Positions 9,761 to 18,089 of a DNA stretch of 26,066 nucleotides are shown piece by piece; within the stretch, counting starts at the first letter, position 1, and every line of letters starts with the position of its first letter. A program made the position numbers and the translations under genes. The notes under the pieces are model-generated. The model was not told the origin of the DNA and made no database searches. It worked only from the letters and a program-made list of their open reading frames with translations. Source of the DNA: Leclercia adecarboxylata (GTDB lineage Bacteria; Pseudomonadota; Gammaproteobacteria; Enterobacterales; Enterobacteriaceae); the NCBI GenBank assembly GCA_002360945.1, contig DERO01000015.1, positions 1 to 26,066 on the forward strand, given 5' to 3'.

Positions 9761-11134
9761 ATGTTTACCGAAATCATGCGGTATATCCTCGATCTGGGGC
9801 CGACGGTCATGCTGCCCATCGTCATCATCATCTTCTCGAAGCTGCTTGGGATGAAGCTGGGCGACTGCTTTAAATCCGGTCTGCATATCGGGATTGGCTT
9901 TGTCGGGATCGGCCTGGTGATCGGCCTGATGCTCGACTCCATTGGCCCGGCGGCCAAAGCGATGGCGGAGCAGTTCCAGATTAACCTCCACGTGGTTGAC
10001 GTCGGCTGGCCGGGATCCTCGCCTATGACCTGGGCCTCGCAAATTGCGCTGGTGGCGATCCCGGTGGCGATTGGCGTCAACGTGCTGATGCTGGTCACCC
10101 GCATGACCCGCGTGGTGAATGTCGATATCTGGAATATCTGGCATATGACCTTTACCGGGGCGATGCTGCATCTGGCGACCGGCTCTTACTGGCTCGGGAT
10201 CCTCGGCGTGGTGGTCCACGCGGCCTTTGTCTACAAGCTGGGCGACTGGTTTGCCAGAGACACGCGGGACTTCTTCGGCCTCGAAGGCATTGCTATCCCG
10301 CACGGCTCGTCCGCTTACCTGGGCCCGATTGCGGTGCTGGTCGATACGCTCATCGAGAAGATTCCGGGGCTCAACCGCATCCACTTCAGCGCGGACGACG
10401 TGCAAAAACGCTTTGGCCCGTTTGGCGAGCCGGTCACCGTCGGTTTCGTGATGGGGCTGGTCATCGGCCTGCTGGCCGGTTACGACGCGAAAAACGTGCT
10501 GCAGCTGGCGGTAAAAACCGCCGCGGTAATGCTGCTGATGCCGCGCGTCATCAAGCCGATCATGGATGGCCTGACGCCGATTGCCAAACATGCGCGTAAG
10601 CGTCTGCAGGCGAAGTTTGGCGGCCAGGAGTTCTTAATCGGCCTCGATCCGGCGCTGCTGCTGGGCCATACCTCGGTGGTCTCTGCCAGCCTGATCTTTA
10701 TCCCGCTGACCATCCTGATTGCAGTGCTGGTGCCGGGTAACCAGGTCCTGCCGTTTGGCGACCTCGCTACCATCGGTTTCTTCGTCGCCATGGCGGTGGC
10801 GGTGCATCAGGGCAACCTGTTCCGCACCCTGATCTCCGGCGTCATTATCATGGGCATCACCCTGTGGATCGCCACCCAGACCATCGGCCTGCACACCCGG
10901 CTGGCTGAGAATGCCGGGGCGCTCAAAGCGGGCGGGATGGTGGCGTCTATGGACCAGGGCGGCTCGCCCGTCACCTGGCTGCTGATCCAGCTCTTTACCT
11001 GGCAAAACGTTGTAGGGTTCGTGGTGATTGGCGCTATCTACGTTACCGGCGTGCTGCTCACCTGGCGTCGTGCCCGTGCCTTTAGCGCCGCAGAAAAACG
11101 CGCTGAGGCCCCACAGAGCCAGACGGCTTCTTAA
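9761..11134 (+). CDS. gatC: galactitol-specific PTS enzyme IIC (permease)
   Basis: This inner-membrane channel of the galactitol PTS releases galactitol-1-phosphate inside the cell with GatA and GatB. The protein is 457 residues (E. coli GatC 451), largely hydrophobic with roughly ten or more membrane segments. Conserved blocks include LDLGPTVMLPIVIIIFSK at the N-terminus, DVGWPGSSPMTWASQ, FGPFGEPVTVGF and GLDPALLLGHT. The frame is open throughout, unlike the frameshifted gatC of some K-12 stocks. The C-terminal charged tail is longer than in E. coli. A hairpin with a U tract follows its stop, separating it from gatD. Confidence 0.96.
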   Translation: MFTEIMRYILDLGPTVMLPIVIIIFSKLLGMKLGDCFKSGLHIGIGFVGIGLVIGLMLDSIGPAAKAMAEQFQINLHVVDVGWPGSSPMTWASQIALVAIPVAIGVNVLMLVTRMTRVVNVDIWNIWHMTFTGAMLHLATGSYWLGILGVVVHAAFVYKLGDWFARDTRDFFGLEGIAIPHGSSAYLGPIAVLVDTLIEKIPGLNRIHFSADDVQKRFGPFGEPVTVGFVMGLVIGLLAGYDAKNVLQLAVKTAAVMLLMPRVIKPIMDGLTPIAKHARKRLQAKFGGQEFLIGLDPALLLGHTSVVSASLIFIPLTILIAVLVPGNQVLPFGDLATIGFFVAMAVAVHQGNLFRTLISGVIIMGITLWIATQTIGLHTRLAENAGALKAGGMVASMDQGGSPVTWLLIQLFTWQNVVGFVVIGAIYVTGVLLTWRRARAFSAAEKRAEAPQSQTAS

Positions 11135-11139
11135 TCCCC

Positions 11140-11164
11140 GGGGAGCGCTGCTCCCCTCTTTTTT
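11140..11164 (+). terminator. intra-operon intrinsic terminator between gatC and gatD
   Basis: A perfect 7-bp GC-rich stem GGGGAGC/GCTCCCC (11140-11146 with 11150-11156) with a GCT loop is followed by TCTTTTTT (11157-11164). It starts only 6 bp after the gatC stop and ends just before the gatD Shine-Dalgarno (CTGGAG). It meets the criteria for an intrinsic terminator. In this position it would reduce, not abolish, gatD expression, or protect the 3' end of a gatYZABC transcript. Confidence 0.7.
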
Positions 11165-11176
11165 CTGGAGTAAATC

Positions 11177-12220
11177 ATGAAATCAGTGGTAATTCATGCT
11201 GAGGGCCAGGTGCGCGTTGAAGAGCGCCCGGTCCCGGATATTCAGGCGACGGATGACGTGCGGGTGCGTGTGGTCTGCTCGGGATTATGCGGTTCGGATA
11301 TCCCGCGTATTTTCGCCAAAGGGGCTCACTACTACCCCATCACCCTGGGGCATGAATTCAGCGGCTACGTTGATGCCTGCGGCTCGGACATCGACGATCT
11401 GAAGGCTGGCGATGCGGTGGCCTGCGTGCCGCTGCTGCCCTGCTTCTCCTGCCCGGAGTGTGGGAAAGGTTACTTCTCGCTGTGTAAGCAGTATCAGTTC
11501 GTCGGCTCCCGCAGCGAAGGGGGCAACGCGGAGTACATCGTGGTGAAGCGCGCCAATCTTTTCCGTCTGCCTGCGGAGATGACCATTGAAGACGGTGCCT
11601 TTATCGAGCCCATCACCGTCGGGCTGCACGCGTTCCACCTTGCCCGGGGCTGCGAGGGTAAAAATGTAATTATCGTGGGGGCGGGCACCATCGGCCTGCT
11701 GGCCATGCAGTGCGCGCTGGCGCTGGGCGCAGCCAGCGTGACCGCCATCGATATTAATGACGACAAGCTGGCGCTGGCGACCTCGTTGGGCGCAACCCGG
11801 GTGTTCAACAGCAAAGCGATGAGCGCAGAGGAGATTCTGACTGCCCTGCACGAGACGCGTTTCGATCAGCTGGTGCTGGAGACCGCCGGGACGCCGCAAA
11901 CTGTCGCCCTCGCCATCGACATTGCCGGGCCCCGCGCCCAGCTGGCGCTGGTGGGAACCCTGCATCACGATCTGACGTTATCCGCCGCGACCTTTGGCAA
12001 AATCCTGCGCAAAGAGCTCACTCTGCTGGGCAGTTGGATGAACTACTCCGCGCCCTGGCCGGGTGAAGAGTGGGAGACCGCCGCGCGGCTTCTCAAAGAG
12101 AAAAAATTGCGGCTGGAGCCGCTGATTGCTCATACCGGCAACAGCGAAAGTTTTGCCCGTGCTATTCAGGCACTGAATGGCTCACCGATGCAGGGCAAAA
12201 TCCTGCTGCGTCTGGATTGA
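11177..12220 (+). CDS. gatD: galactitol-1-phosphate 5-dehydrogenase
   Basis: This zinc-dependent medium-chain dehydrogenase oxidises galactitol-1-phosphate to D-tagatose-6-phosphate with NAD+. The protein has 347 residues (E. coli 346). The catalytic zinc ligands C38, H59, E60 and E144 are visible. The structural zinc cysteines C89, C92, C95 and C103 are also visible, all at the E. coli positions. The Rossmann motif GAGTIG is at 168-173. The Shine-Dalgarno CTGGAG lies directly after the terminator U tract of the gatC-gatD gap. It is the last structural gene of the operon. The 110-bp stretch before gatR follows. Confidence 0.96.
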   Translation: MKSVVIHAEGQVRVEERPVPDIQATDDVRVRVVCSGLCGSDIPRIFAKGAHYYPITLGHEFSGYVDACGSDIDDLKAGDAVACVPLLPCFSCPECGKGYFSLCKQYQFVGSRSEGGNAEYIVVKRANLFRLPAEMTIEDGAFIEPITVGLHAFHLARGCEGKNVIIVGAGTIGLLAMQCALALGAASVTAIDINDDKLALATSLGATRVFNSKAMSAEEILTALHETRFDQLVLETAGTPQTVALAIDIAGPRAQLALVGTLHHDLTLSAATFGKILRKELTLLGSWMNYSAPWPGEEWETAARLLKEKKLRLEPLIAHTGNSESFARAIQALNGSPMQGKILLRLD

Positions 12221-12226
12221 GCTCAG

Positions 12227-12249
12227 GAGCCAGCAACCGGAGCTGGCTC
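12227..12249 (+). other. stem-loop after gatD without a U tract
   Basis: A perfect 8-bp inverted repeat GAGCCAGC/GCTGGCTC with a 7-nt loop begins 7 bp after the gatD stop. It is followed by ACATTTAC, not a T run, so it is not a convincing intrinsic terminator. It may block 3' exonucleases or stall polymerase before gatR. Confidence 0.5.
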
Positions 12250-12256
12250 ACATTTA

Positions 12257-12283
12257 CTTTCGAACGCTAGCGTTCACCTTTCG
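12257..12283 (+). promoter_or_regulatory. pre-gatR operator region: two CTTTCG words flanking a perfect palindrome
   Basis: CTTTCG occurs at 12257-12262 and 12278-12283, 21 bp apart and in the same orientation as in the gatY promoter. Between them lies the perfect 14-bp palindrome GAACGCTAGCGTTC (12262-12275). Recurrence of the CTTTCG word suggests that GatR regulates its own gene. The palindrome could be part of the same operator or a site for a second regulator. No clear sigma70 promoter is visible, although an A/T-rich TTAATTATC lies near 12309-12317. Confidence 0.5.
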
Positions 12284-12330
12284 CATCCCTTCGATTAAAC
12301 TGGAGTCAGTTAATTATCAGGCTAAACAAA

Positions 12331-13104
12331 ATGAACTCATTTGAGCGAAGGAACAAAATCGTCGATCTGGTGAATGCCAACGGCAGCGTGTTAGTGCTCG
12401 ACCTTTCGAATTCTTTTGGCATCTCCGAAGTGACCATTCGTGCCGATCTGCGACTGCTGGAAGAAAAAGGCCTGGTGACCCGTTTTCACGGCGGGGCCGC
12501 CAGACCGGGCAGTAATCTGGCTGAAAATGAAAACCAGGAAGTGCTGCTGGAAGATCGCTACAGCCTCGCCAGCGACCCGAAAAAACGCATCGCCCTGGCG
12601 GCGGTGGCGATGATTGAAGAGGGAATGACGGTGATTCTGGACAGCGGCAGTACCACCATGCTGATCGCTGAAGCGCTGGCAAAGAAAGCCAACATCACGG
12701 TGATCACCAACAGCCTGCCCGCCGCTTTCGCCCTGTCGGACAATAAAGACATCACCCTGGTGGTCTGCGGCGGCACGGTGCGCCACAAAACCCACTCCAT
12801 GCACGGCACCATCGCAGAGCGCTCGCTGGCTGGCATCAGCGCCGACCTGATGTTTGTCGGAGCGGACGGGATCGACACCACTAACGGTATTACCACCTTC
12901 AACGAAGGCTACTCCATCAGCAGCGTGATGGCGGCGGCGGCGCATAAGGTGATTGCCGTGCTGGACGCGAGCAAGTTCAACCGCCGCGGGTTTAATCAGG
13001 TGCTGCCGATGGCGGAGATTGACTGCGTGATTACAGACCAGGGGATCAGCCGACAGGATAAAGAATTGCTCAGCAAATGCGACGCTGAGGTGATTATCGT
13101 CTGA
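12331..13104 (+). CDS. gatR: galactitol operon repressor, DeoR family
   Basis: The product is predicted to repress the gat operon and release DNA when a galactitol-derived phosphate is present. The protein has 257 residues and a typical DeoR layout. An N-terminal winged helix-turn-helix (about residues 5-57) has the signature VTIRADLRLLEEKGLVTRFHGG. A sugar-phosphate isomerase-like effector domain follows, with DSGSTTMLIAEAL, NSLPAAFAL, VCGGTVR and VGADGID blocks. The frame is intact, whereas gatR in E. coli K-12 is broken by an IS element. CTTTCG words 50-75 bp before its start argue for autoregulation. It is convergent with the Fic gene, 15 bp apart, with only a weak 6-bp GGCAGG/CCTGCC hairpin across the junction. 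Confidence 0.93.
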   Translation: MNSFERRNKIVDLVNANGSVLVLDLSNSFGISEVTIRADLRLLEEKGLVTRFHGGAARPGSNLAENENQEVLLEDRYSLASDPKKRIALAAVAMIEEGMTVILDSGSTTMLIAEALAKKANITVITNSLPAAFALSDNKDITLVVCGGTVRHKTHSMHGTIAERSLAGISADLMFVGADGIDTTNGITTFNEGYSISSVMAAAAHKVIAVLDASKFNRRGFNQVLPMAEIDCVITDQGISRQDKELLSKCDAEVIIV

Positions 13105-13119
13105 TAAGGCTCAGGCAGG

Positions 13120-14100
13120 CTATCTTAAGACCTGCCAGTATCCCCCTTTTCTGGCTCCGACGCGTTGTACCTTGCCCTTGCTTTGTAAGGCGCTGAGATA
13201 GCGTTCTACGGTACGAGAGGTTACTCCGAGCATTGAGGCCAGAGCGGAAGCTGTCATCTTTGGCTGGGCAATCAGAAGTTGCAGGATGGCTCCCTCTTTT
13301 TCCGACATTTCTTCCGACATTTCTTCCGACACTGTATGCGGGGACGAGATGCTTTCACGCAGCGCATCCGCAAGATTCTGTAGCATAAACTCTACAAAAG
13401 CCGTGCAGTCGCTGGCCCTATCACACTCCCCAAGGATGGTGTAATAGCGCTCTTGCTGAAAGTGGATCAGTGTTTCTACGGGCAGCCATGCCAGTTCGGC
13501 ACGCCAGTGGCTGAGGATAAGGGTTTGCCAGAGACGGCCCATACGGCCATTGCCGTCGGCAAAAGGATGGATAAATTCAAATTCATAGTGGAAAACGGAG
13601 CTGGCAATCAGCGGGTGCAGGTCTGTGGTACTCAACCAGCCAAGCAACTCATCCACCAGACGAGGTGCCTGAGATGCAGGAGGTGCCATATGCACCAGCT
13701 GATTGCCACGATAGATCCCGACATCCCCCCGACGCAGTTGCCCGGGGTCATCTACAAGCCCCTTCATCAGAAGCCGATGGGCACTTAACAAATCTTTCAG
13801 GCAACTGGCTTGCCAGATATTCAGGTGCTCATAGGCCTGGATGGCGTTTCTGACTTCCTGAATATCCTTCGCCGGTGCCAGCACGCGCTTTCCATCCATA
13901 ATCGCAGTAACCTGCCCGGTGGTCAGCGAATTATGCTCGATAGCTAAGGATGCCTGGATGGTGCGAATACGATTCTCTTTGCGCAGCAGAGGTGAAGCGC
14001 GTCCCGTATACGCGGCCCAATGCCCCAGCAATTCTCCCGTCTCAACCACCAGATTAAGGATTGCAGACGTAATCGTAAAAGGTGGTTGATAACGGCTCAC
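13120..14100 (-). CDS. Fic family protein with C-terminal winged helix (probable AMP-transferase)
   Basis: Fic enzymes usually transfer AMP to a hydroxyl of a target protein; the target here is unknown. I choose the GTG at 14100 as start (326 residues). GGGGGAG lies 7-8 nt before it, the protein then begins with the family-typical SRYQPPF, and it starts 4 nt after the rsmI stop. An ATG at 14130 would overlap rsmI and has no clear Shine-Dalgarno. The catalytic motif HPFADGNGRMGR is complete at residues 178-189. An N-terminal SLAIEHNSLT segment (51-60) matches the class II inhibitory-helix motif except that H56 replaces the usual G or N after E55. Residues about 265-326 form a winged helix like those of DNA-binding regulators. 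A 12-bp repeat encoding SEEM copies lies in the linker. Confidence 0.85.
   Translation of the reverse strand: MSRYQPPFTITSAILNLVVETGELLGHWAAYTGRASPLLRKENRIRTIQASLAIEHNSLTTGQVTAIMDGKRVLAPAKDIQEVRNAIQAYEHLNIWQASCLKDLLSAHRLLMKGLVDDPGQLRRGDVGIYRGNQLVHMAPPASQAPRLVDELLGWLSTTDLHPLIASSVFHYEFEFIHPFADGNGRMGRLWQTLILSHWRAELAWLPVETLIHFQQERYYTILGECDRASDCTAFVEFMLQNLADALRESISSPHTVSEEMSEEMSEKEGAILQLLIAQPKMTASALASMLGVTSRTVERYLSALQSKGKVQRVGARKGGYWQVLR
13300..13331. repeat. 12-bp tandem repeat inside the Fic gene
   Basis: The unit TTCCGACATTTC is present about 2.7 times (13300-13311, 13312-13323, then a partial copy). On the coding strand it gives SEEMSEEMSEKE in the linker between the Fic domain and the winged helix. 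Copy changes would stay in frame, so the repeat would vary linker length without breaking the gene. Confidence 0.8.
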
Positions 14101-14104
14101 CAGG

Positions 14105-14968
14105 TTACTCCCCCTGCTGCTCCAGCGCATACTTATACAGCGCGTTCTTTTTCACGCCGTGGATTTCTGCCGCCAGCGCGGCCGCTTTTTTCAGCGGCAG
14201 CTCGGTCTGCAGCAGCGCGAGGGTGCGCAGCGCATCGGCAGGCAGCGCGTCCTCTGTCGCTTTGTGCCCTTCGACAATCAGCACCATCTCGCCCTTGCGG
14301 CGGTTTTCGTCCTCTTTCACCCAGGCCAGCAGTTCACCAACCGGCAGGCCGTGAATGGTCTCCCAGGTTTTGGTCAGCTCGCGCGCCAGCACCACGTAAC
14401 GGGCTTCGCCCCAGACCGCCACCATGTCTTCCAGGCTCTCCAGCAGACGGTGGGTGGATTCGTAGAAGATCAGGGTGCGGGGTTCGGCTTCCAGCGCCTT
14501 CAGCACGTCGCGACGGCCTTTGGATTTGGCGGGCAGGAAACCTTCATAGCAGAAACGATCCGACGGCAGGCCCGCTGCACTCAGAGCGGCAATGGCGGCG
14601 CATGGCCCCGGCAGAGGCACGACGCGAATACCGGCCTCGCGGCAGGTGCGGACCAGGTGATAGCCCGGGTCGTTGATCAGCGGCGTACCGGCATCGGACA
14701 CCAGGGCGATGTTCTGCCCCTCTTTCAGTTTGGCCACCAGCATGGCCGCTTTTTGCTGCTCGTTATGATCGTGCAGGGCAAACAGGCGGGCGTTAATCGC
14801 AAAATGTTGCAGCAGCAGGCCGGTGTGGCGGGTATCTTCAGCTGCAATAAGATCAACGCTTTGCAACACGGTGAGCGCACGTTGGGTAATATCAGATAAA
14901 TTCCCGATAGGAGTAGGTACAATATAAAGCTGACCCTGAGAATTATCTGCCGTTTCGTGTTGTTTCAT
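14105..14968 (-). CDS. rsmI: 16S rRNA (cytidine(1402)-2'-O)-methyltransferase
   Basis: The product methylates the 2'-O of C1402 in the decoding centre of 16S rRNA using S-adenosylmethionine, and works alongside RsmH. The protein has 287 residues (E. coli 286). It has the SPOUT-unrelated tetrapyrrole-methylase-type fold, with [15 protein letters not shown] at 14-28 and the SAM-binding [12 protein letters not shown] at 91-102. The C-terminus keeps [10 protein letters not shown]. It diverges from lpoA across a 62-bp gap. The Fic gene starts 4 nt after its stop, so the two may be cotranscribed. Confidence 0.97.
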   Translation of the reverse strand: MKQHETADNSQGQLYIVPTPIGNLSDITQRALTVLQSVDLIAAEDTRHTGLLLQHFAINARLFALHDHNEQQKAAMLVAKLKEGQNIALVSDAGTPLINDPGYHLVRTCREAGIRVVPLPGPCAAIAALSAAGLPSDRFCYEGFLPAKSKGRRDVLKALEAEPRTLIFYESTHRLLESLEDMVAVWGEARYVVLARELTKTWETIHGLPVGELLAWVKEDENRRKGEMVLIVEGHKATEDALPADALRTLALLQTELPLKKAAALAAEIHGVKKNALYKYALEQQGE

Positions 14969-15030
14969 TGTTTCATCCGTATTGCCGATTTAATATTGAG
15001 CATTGCGTAAAAAATATCACTGGATACAGT

Positions 15031-17115
15031 ATGGTACCCTTAACGTTTCTTCATAATAAAGTCACGCGCAGCCTTCCGCTGGTGCTGGCAGCCCTGTTCT
15101 TTGCTGGCTGTGGTACCCAGGCACCCGATCAAAGTGCTGCCCATATGGAGGGCACAGCACAGGCTGACTCCGGCTACTATCTGCACCAGATGGAGCAGAG
15201 CTCAGATGATACCCGGATCAACTGGCAATTACTCGCCATTCGTGCACTGCTGAAAGAGGGTAAAACCCAGCGTGCCGTCGAACTGTTTAAGCAACTGCCG
15301 CAAACCTTAAGTGACCGTCAACGCTATGAGCAGTTCCTGTTGGCTGCGGAACTGAAAGTGGCTCAGAACGACATGGCCGGGGCGAAGAAGATCCTGGGGA
15401 ATATCGACGTCAGCGTGCTGGATAAAAACCAGCAGGCGCGTTTCTGGCAGGCCGGCATTGCTGCGGAACAGGGCCGCCCTTCCCTGACGCTGCTGCGGGC
15501 GCTGATCGCCCAGGAGCCGCTGCTTACCGCCGCTGAAAAGCAGAAAAATATCGATGCCACCTGGCAGACGCTCTCCGCCATGAATCCCGATCAGGCCAAT
15601 GCGCTGGTGATTAACGCCGACGAAAATGTCCTGCAGGGCTGGCTGGATTTGCAGCGCGTCTGGTTCGATAACCGCAACGATCCGGATATGCTGAAAGCCG
15701 GGATCAAAGACTGGCAGACCCGCTACCCGAACAACCCGGGGGCAACCATGCTGCCTACGCAGCTGGTCAATGTGCAGAACTTCAAGCCGGCTTCCACCAG
15801 CAAAATCGCTCTGCTGCTGCCGCTGGATGGCCAGGCCGCCGTCTTTGGCCGCACTATCCAACAGGGTTTTGACGCGGCGAGAAATGGTACCGCTGCCGTC
15901 ACGGGTAGCGCCGTTCCTGCCCAGGTCGCCCAGGCGGCTAACGCCGGCGACGTCGTGAGCCCGTCCAGTGTCGAAACCAACGATCTGACCACCGCCCAGC
16001 CTGTCGTCGCACAGGAAGGCACAATGCAGGACCCGGTGCAGGCGCCTGAAACCACCCAGCCTGTCGCCGCGCCGGATAGCAGCGTGCAGGATCCGGCTCA
16101 AACGCCTGTCACCGCGCAGGCGCCTCAGGCCCCGGCCAATCCCGCCGCCGAGGTGAAGGTGTATGACACCAGCGCCCAGCCGCTCGACCAGGTACTGAAT
16201 CAGGTTCAGCAGGATGGTGCCAGCATCGTGGTCGGCCCGCTGCTGAAAAATAACGTCGAAGAGCTGATGAAGAGCAACACCACGCTGAACGTACTGGCGC
16301 TGAACCAGCCGGAGCAGGTGCAGAATCGCCCGAACGTCTGCTACTTCGCCCTGTCGCCAGAAGATGAAGCCCGCGATGCGGCACGTCATATCCACGAGCA
16401 AGGTAAGCAGGCCCCTCTGCTGCTGATCCCACGCAGCCAACTGGGCGATCGCGTCGCCACTGCCTTTGCCCAGGAGTGGCAACAGCTCGGCGGCGGCATC
16501 GTTCTGCAGCAGAAGTTTGGCTCAAGCACGGAACTGCGCGCGGGCGTTAACGGCGGCTCGGGTATCGCCCTGACCGGCAGCCCGGTCACTTCCAGCCTGC
16601 CACAGCAGCAGGGCGTGACCATTGGCGGCCTGACCATCCCGGCACCGCCTACGGACGCGCAGATTAGCGGCGGCGGCAACGTCGATGCGGCTTACATCGT
16701 CGCCACCCCGGAAGAGATCGGCTTTATCAAACCGATGATCGCCATGCGTAACGGCAGCCAGGCTGGCGTGTCGCTGTATGCCAGCTCGCGCAGCGCGCAG
16801 GGCACCGCCGGTCCGGACTTCCGTCTTGAGATGGAAGGCCTGCAGTACAGCGAGATCCCGATGCTGGCAGGCAGCAACCCGGCATTGATGCAGCAGGCGC
16901 TGAGCAGCGTACGGAACGACTACTCGCTGGCGCGTCTGTATGCCATGGGCGTGGACGCCTGGACGCTGGCAAACCATTTCACCCAGATGCGCCAGGTGCC
17001 GGGCTTTGAAATCAGCGGTAATACCGGCGATCTTACCGCCACTCAGGACTGCGTGATTAACAGGAAGTTATCATGGCTCAAATACCAGCAGGGACAGATC
17101 GTTCCGGCCAGTTAA
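15031..17115 (+). CDS. lpoA: outer-membrane lipoprotein activator of PBP1A
   Basis: This periplasm-facing outer-membrane lipoprotein stimulates the transpeptidase and glycosyltransferase activity of PBP1A (MrcA). I start at the ATG at 15031 (694 residues; E. coli 678), because the protein then begins MVPLTF with a normal lipoprotein signal. An ATG at 14968 would put 21 unrelated residues before the signal peptide. The lipobox is LFFAGC with the lipidated Cys at 27. An N-terminal TPR-like helical domain (about 28-256) precedes a periplasmic-binding-protein-like C-terminal domain. The latter is interrupted by a low-complexity Ala/Pro/Gln/Thr stretch (about 287-373). Two 20-residue imperfect tandem repeats at 324-363 explain most of the extra length. 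Its 3' end overlaps yraN by 43 nt. Confidence 0.94.
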   Translation: MVPLTFLHNKVTRSLPLVLAALFFAGCGTQAPDQSAAHMEGTAQADSGYYLHQMEQSSDDTRINWQLLAIRALLKEGKTQRAVELFKQLPQTLSDRQRYEQFLLAAELKVAQNDMAGAKKILGNIDVSVLDKNQQARFWQAGIAAEQGRPSLTLLRALIAQEPLLTAAEKQKNIDATWQTLSAMNPDQANALVINADENVLQGWLDLQRVWFDNRNDPDMLKAGIKDWQTRYPNNPGATMLPTQLVNVQNFKPASTSKIALLLPLDGQAAVFGRTIQQGFDAARNGTAAVTGSAVPAQVAQAANAGDVVSPSSVETNDLTTAQPVVAQEGTMQDPVQAPETTQPVAAPDSSVQDPAQTPVTAQAPQAPANPAAEVKVYDTSAQPLDQVLNQVQQDGASIVVGPLLKNNVEELMKSNTTLNVLALNQPEQVQNRPNVCYFALSPEDEARDAARHIHEQGKQAPLLLIPRSQLGDRVATAFAQEWQQLGGGIVLQQKFGSSTELRAGVNGGSGIALTGSPVTSSLPQQQGVTIGGLTIPAPPTDAQISGGGNVDAAYIVATPEEIGFIKPMIAMRNGSQAGVSLYASSRSAQGTAGPDFRLEMEGLQYSEIPMLAGSNPALMQQALSSVRNDYSLARLYAMGVDAWTLANHFTQMRQVPGFEISGNTGDLTATQDCVINRKLSWLKYQQGQIVPAS
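16000..16119 (+). repeat. 60-bp imperfect tandem duplication in the lpoA linker
   Basis: Positions 16000-16059 and 16060-16119 are aligned copies, about 43 of 60 bases identical by hand count. They encode PVVAQEG...QDPVQAP and PVAAPDS...QDPAQTP, each 20 residues. They lie in the disordered Pro/Gln/Thr-rich insert of LpoA. The divergence shows the duplication is not recent. Confidence 0.75.
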
Positions 17116-17468
17116 CCCGCAAACAGACCGGCGACGCGCGTGAGCTTCAGGCGCGTCGCTGGCTTGAGCGCAAAGGACTGCGCTTTATCGCCGCGAACGT
17201 TCGCGCACGCGGCGGTGAAATTGACCTTATCATGCAGGATGGCCCGACCATCGTCTTCATCGAGGTGCGCTACCGTCAGTCATCCCGCTTTGGCGGGGCC
17301 GCGGCCAGCGTGACCCGGGCCAAGCAACAAAAATTATTACTCACCGCCCAGTTGTGGCTTGTCCGGCATAATGGCAGCTTTGATACTGTGGATTGCCGGT
17401 TCGATGTGGTAGCCTTCACCGGAAACGCCATCGAATGGTTCAAAAACGCCTTCGGCGCAGACGCGTAA
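17073..17468 (+). CDS. yraN: UPF0102 family nuclease-like protein
   Basis: The protein is 131 residues, as in E. coli YraN. Its biochemical function is not established. The fold is predicted to be of the restriction-endonuclease-like type. The conserved acidic elements GGEIDLI (48-54) and FIEVRYR (62-68) are visible, with Arg where a PD-(D/E)xK catalytic Lys would be expected. The start at 17073 has AGGAAG 8 nt upstream and overlaps the end of lpoA by 43 nt in another frame, so translation is probably coupled. It is followed after 21 bp by diaA. Confidence 0.93.
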   Translation: MAQIPAGTDRSGQLTRKQTGDARELQARRWLERKGLRFIAANVRARGGEIDLIMQDGPTIVFIEVRYRQSSRFGGAAASVTRAKQQKLLLTAQLWLVRHNGSFDTVDCRFDVVAFTGNAIEWFKNAFGADA

Positions 17469-17489
17469 ATCAGATCGTTAAGGGATACC

Positions 17490-18080
17490 GTGCTCGAAAG
17501 AATTAAGGTGTGCTTCACCGAAAGCATTCAGACTCAGATCGCAGCGGCAGAAGCGCTGCCGGACGCCATCTCCCGTGCGGCGATGACGCTGGTACAGTCC
17601 CTGCTTAACGGCAACAAAATCCTCTGTTGTGGCAACGGCACCTCGGCCGCCAACGCACAGCATTTTGCTGCCAGTATGATCAACCGTTTTGAGACAGAGC
17701 GCCCCAGTTTACCTGCCATTGCACTTAATACCGATAACGTGGTCTTAACGGCGATTGCCAACGATCGTCTTCATGATGAGATCTATGCCAAACAGGTGCG
17801 TGCGTTAGGGCATGCCGGCGATGTACTGCTGGCTATCTCGACGCGCGGCAACAGCCGCGACATCGTCAAAGCCGTTGAAGCCGCCGTCACGCGCGACATG
17901 ACCATCGTTGCCCTGACAGGTTACGATGGCGGCGAGCTGGCGGGGCTGTTAGGTCCTCATGATGTTGAGATCCGCATTCCTTCCCACCGCAGCGCGCGCA
18001 TTCAGGAGATGCACATGCTGACGGTGAACTGTTTATGCGATCTGATCGATAACACGCTTTTCCCTCACCAGGATGATTAA
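17490..18080 (+). CDS. diaA: DnaA initiator-associating protein
   Basis: DiaA is a homotetramer that binds several DnaA molecules at oriC and promotes timely initiation of replication. The protein is 196 residues, nearly identical to E. coli. It has a SIS (phosphosugar isomerase-like) fold with [11 protein letters not shown] at about residues 48-58 and STRGNSRDI in the middle. Residues L190 and F191 near the C-terminus (NTLFPHQDD), reported to matter for DnaA binding, are conserved. The start codon is GTG with AAGGGA upstream. It sits 21 bp after yraN and 9 bp before dolP. Confidence 0.96.
   Translation: MLERIKVCFTESIQTQIAAAEALPDAISRAAMTLVQSLLNGNKILCCGNGTSAANAQHFAASMINRFETERPSLPAIALNTDNVVLTAIANDRLHDEIYAKQVRALGHAGDVLLAISTRGNSRDIVKAVEAAVTRDMTIVALTGYDGGELAGLLGPHDVEIRIPSHRSARIQEMHMLTVNCLCDLIDNTLFPHQDD
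18024..18050 (+). promoter_or_regulatory. possible sigma-E promoter of dolP inside diaA
   Basis: The sequence GTGAACT (18024-18030), 15 bp, then TCGAT (18046-18050) resembles a sigma-E promoter (GGAACTT then TCNNA). It would give a start near 18056, about 34 nt before dolP. E. coli dolP (yraP) is an established sigma-E regulon member. The match is imperfect, so this assignment is tentative. Confidence 0.4.
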
Positions 18081-18089
18081 GGAGTATAC

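Noticed and set aside
9740..10591. 283-codon minus-strand frame antisense to gatC
   Set aside because: Low-complexity His/Asp/Arg-rich translation typical of the complement of a membrane-protein gene.
13105..13136. Possible two-way terminator between gatR and the Fic gene
   Set aside because: The stem is only 6 bp (GGCAGG/CCTGCC) with an 11-nt loop and has no proper T tract.
13120..14100. Fic as half of a toxin-antitoxin pair or a new defence island
   Set aside because: No small antitoxin gene, nuclease, helicase or mobile-element trace is nearby; the neighbours are a sugar operon and housekeeping genes.
14968..15030. Upstream ATG extension of lpoA
   Set aside because: It would place 21 residues ahead of a good lipoprotein signal peptide and overlap the rsmI start; the ATG at 15031 matches E. 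coli LpoA.
15307..16482. 391-codon minus-strand frame antisense to lpoA
   Set aside because: Arises from codon bias of lpoA; no start signal or known family.
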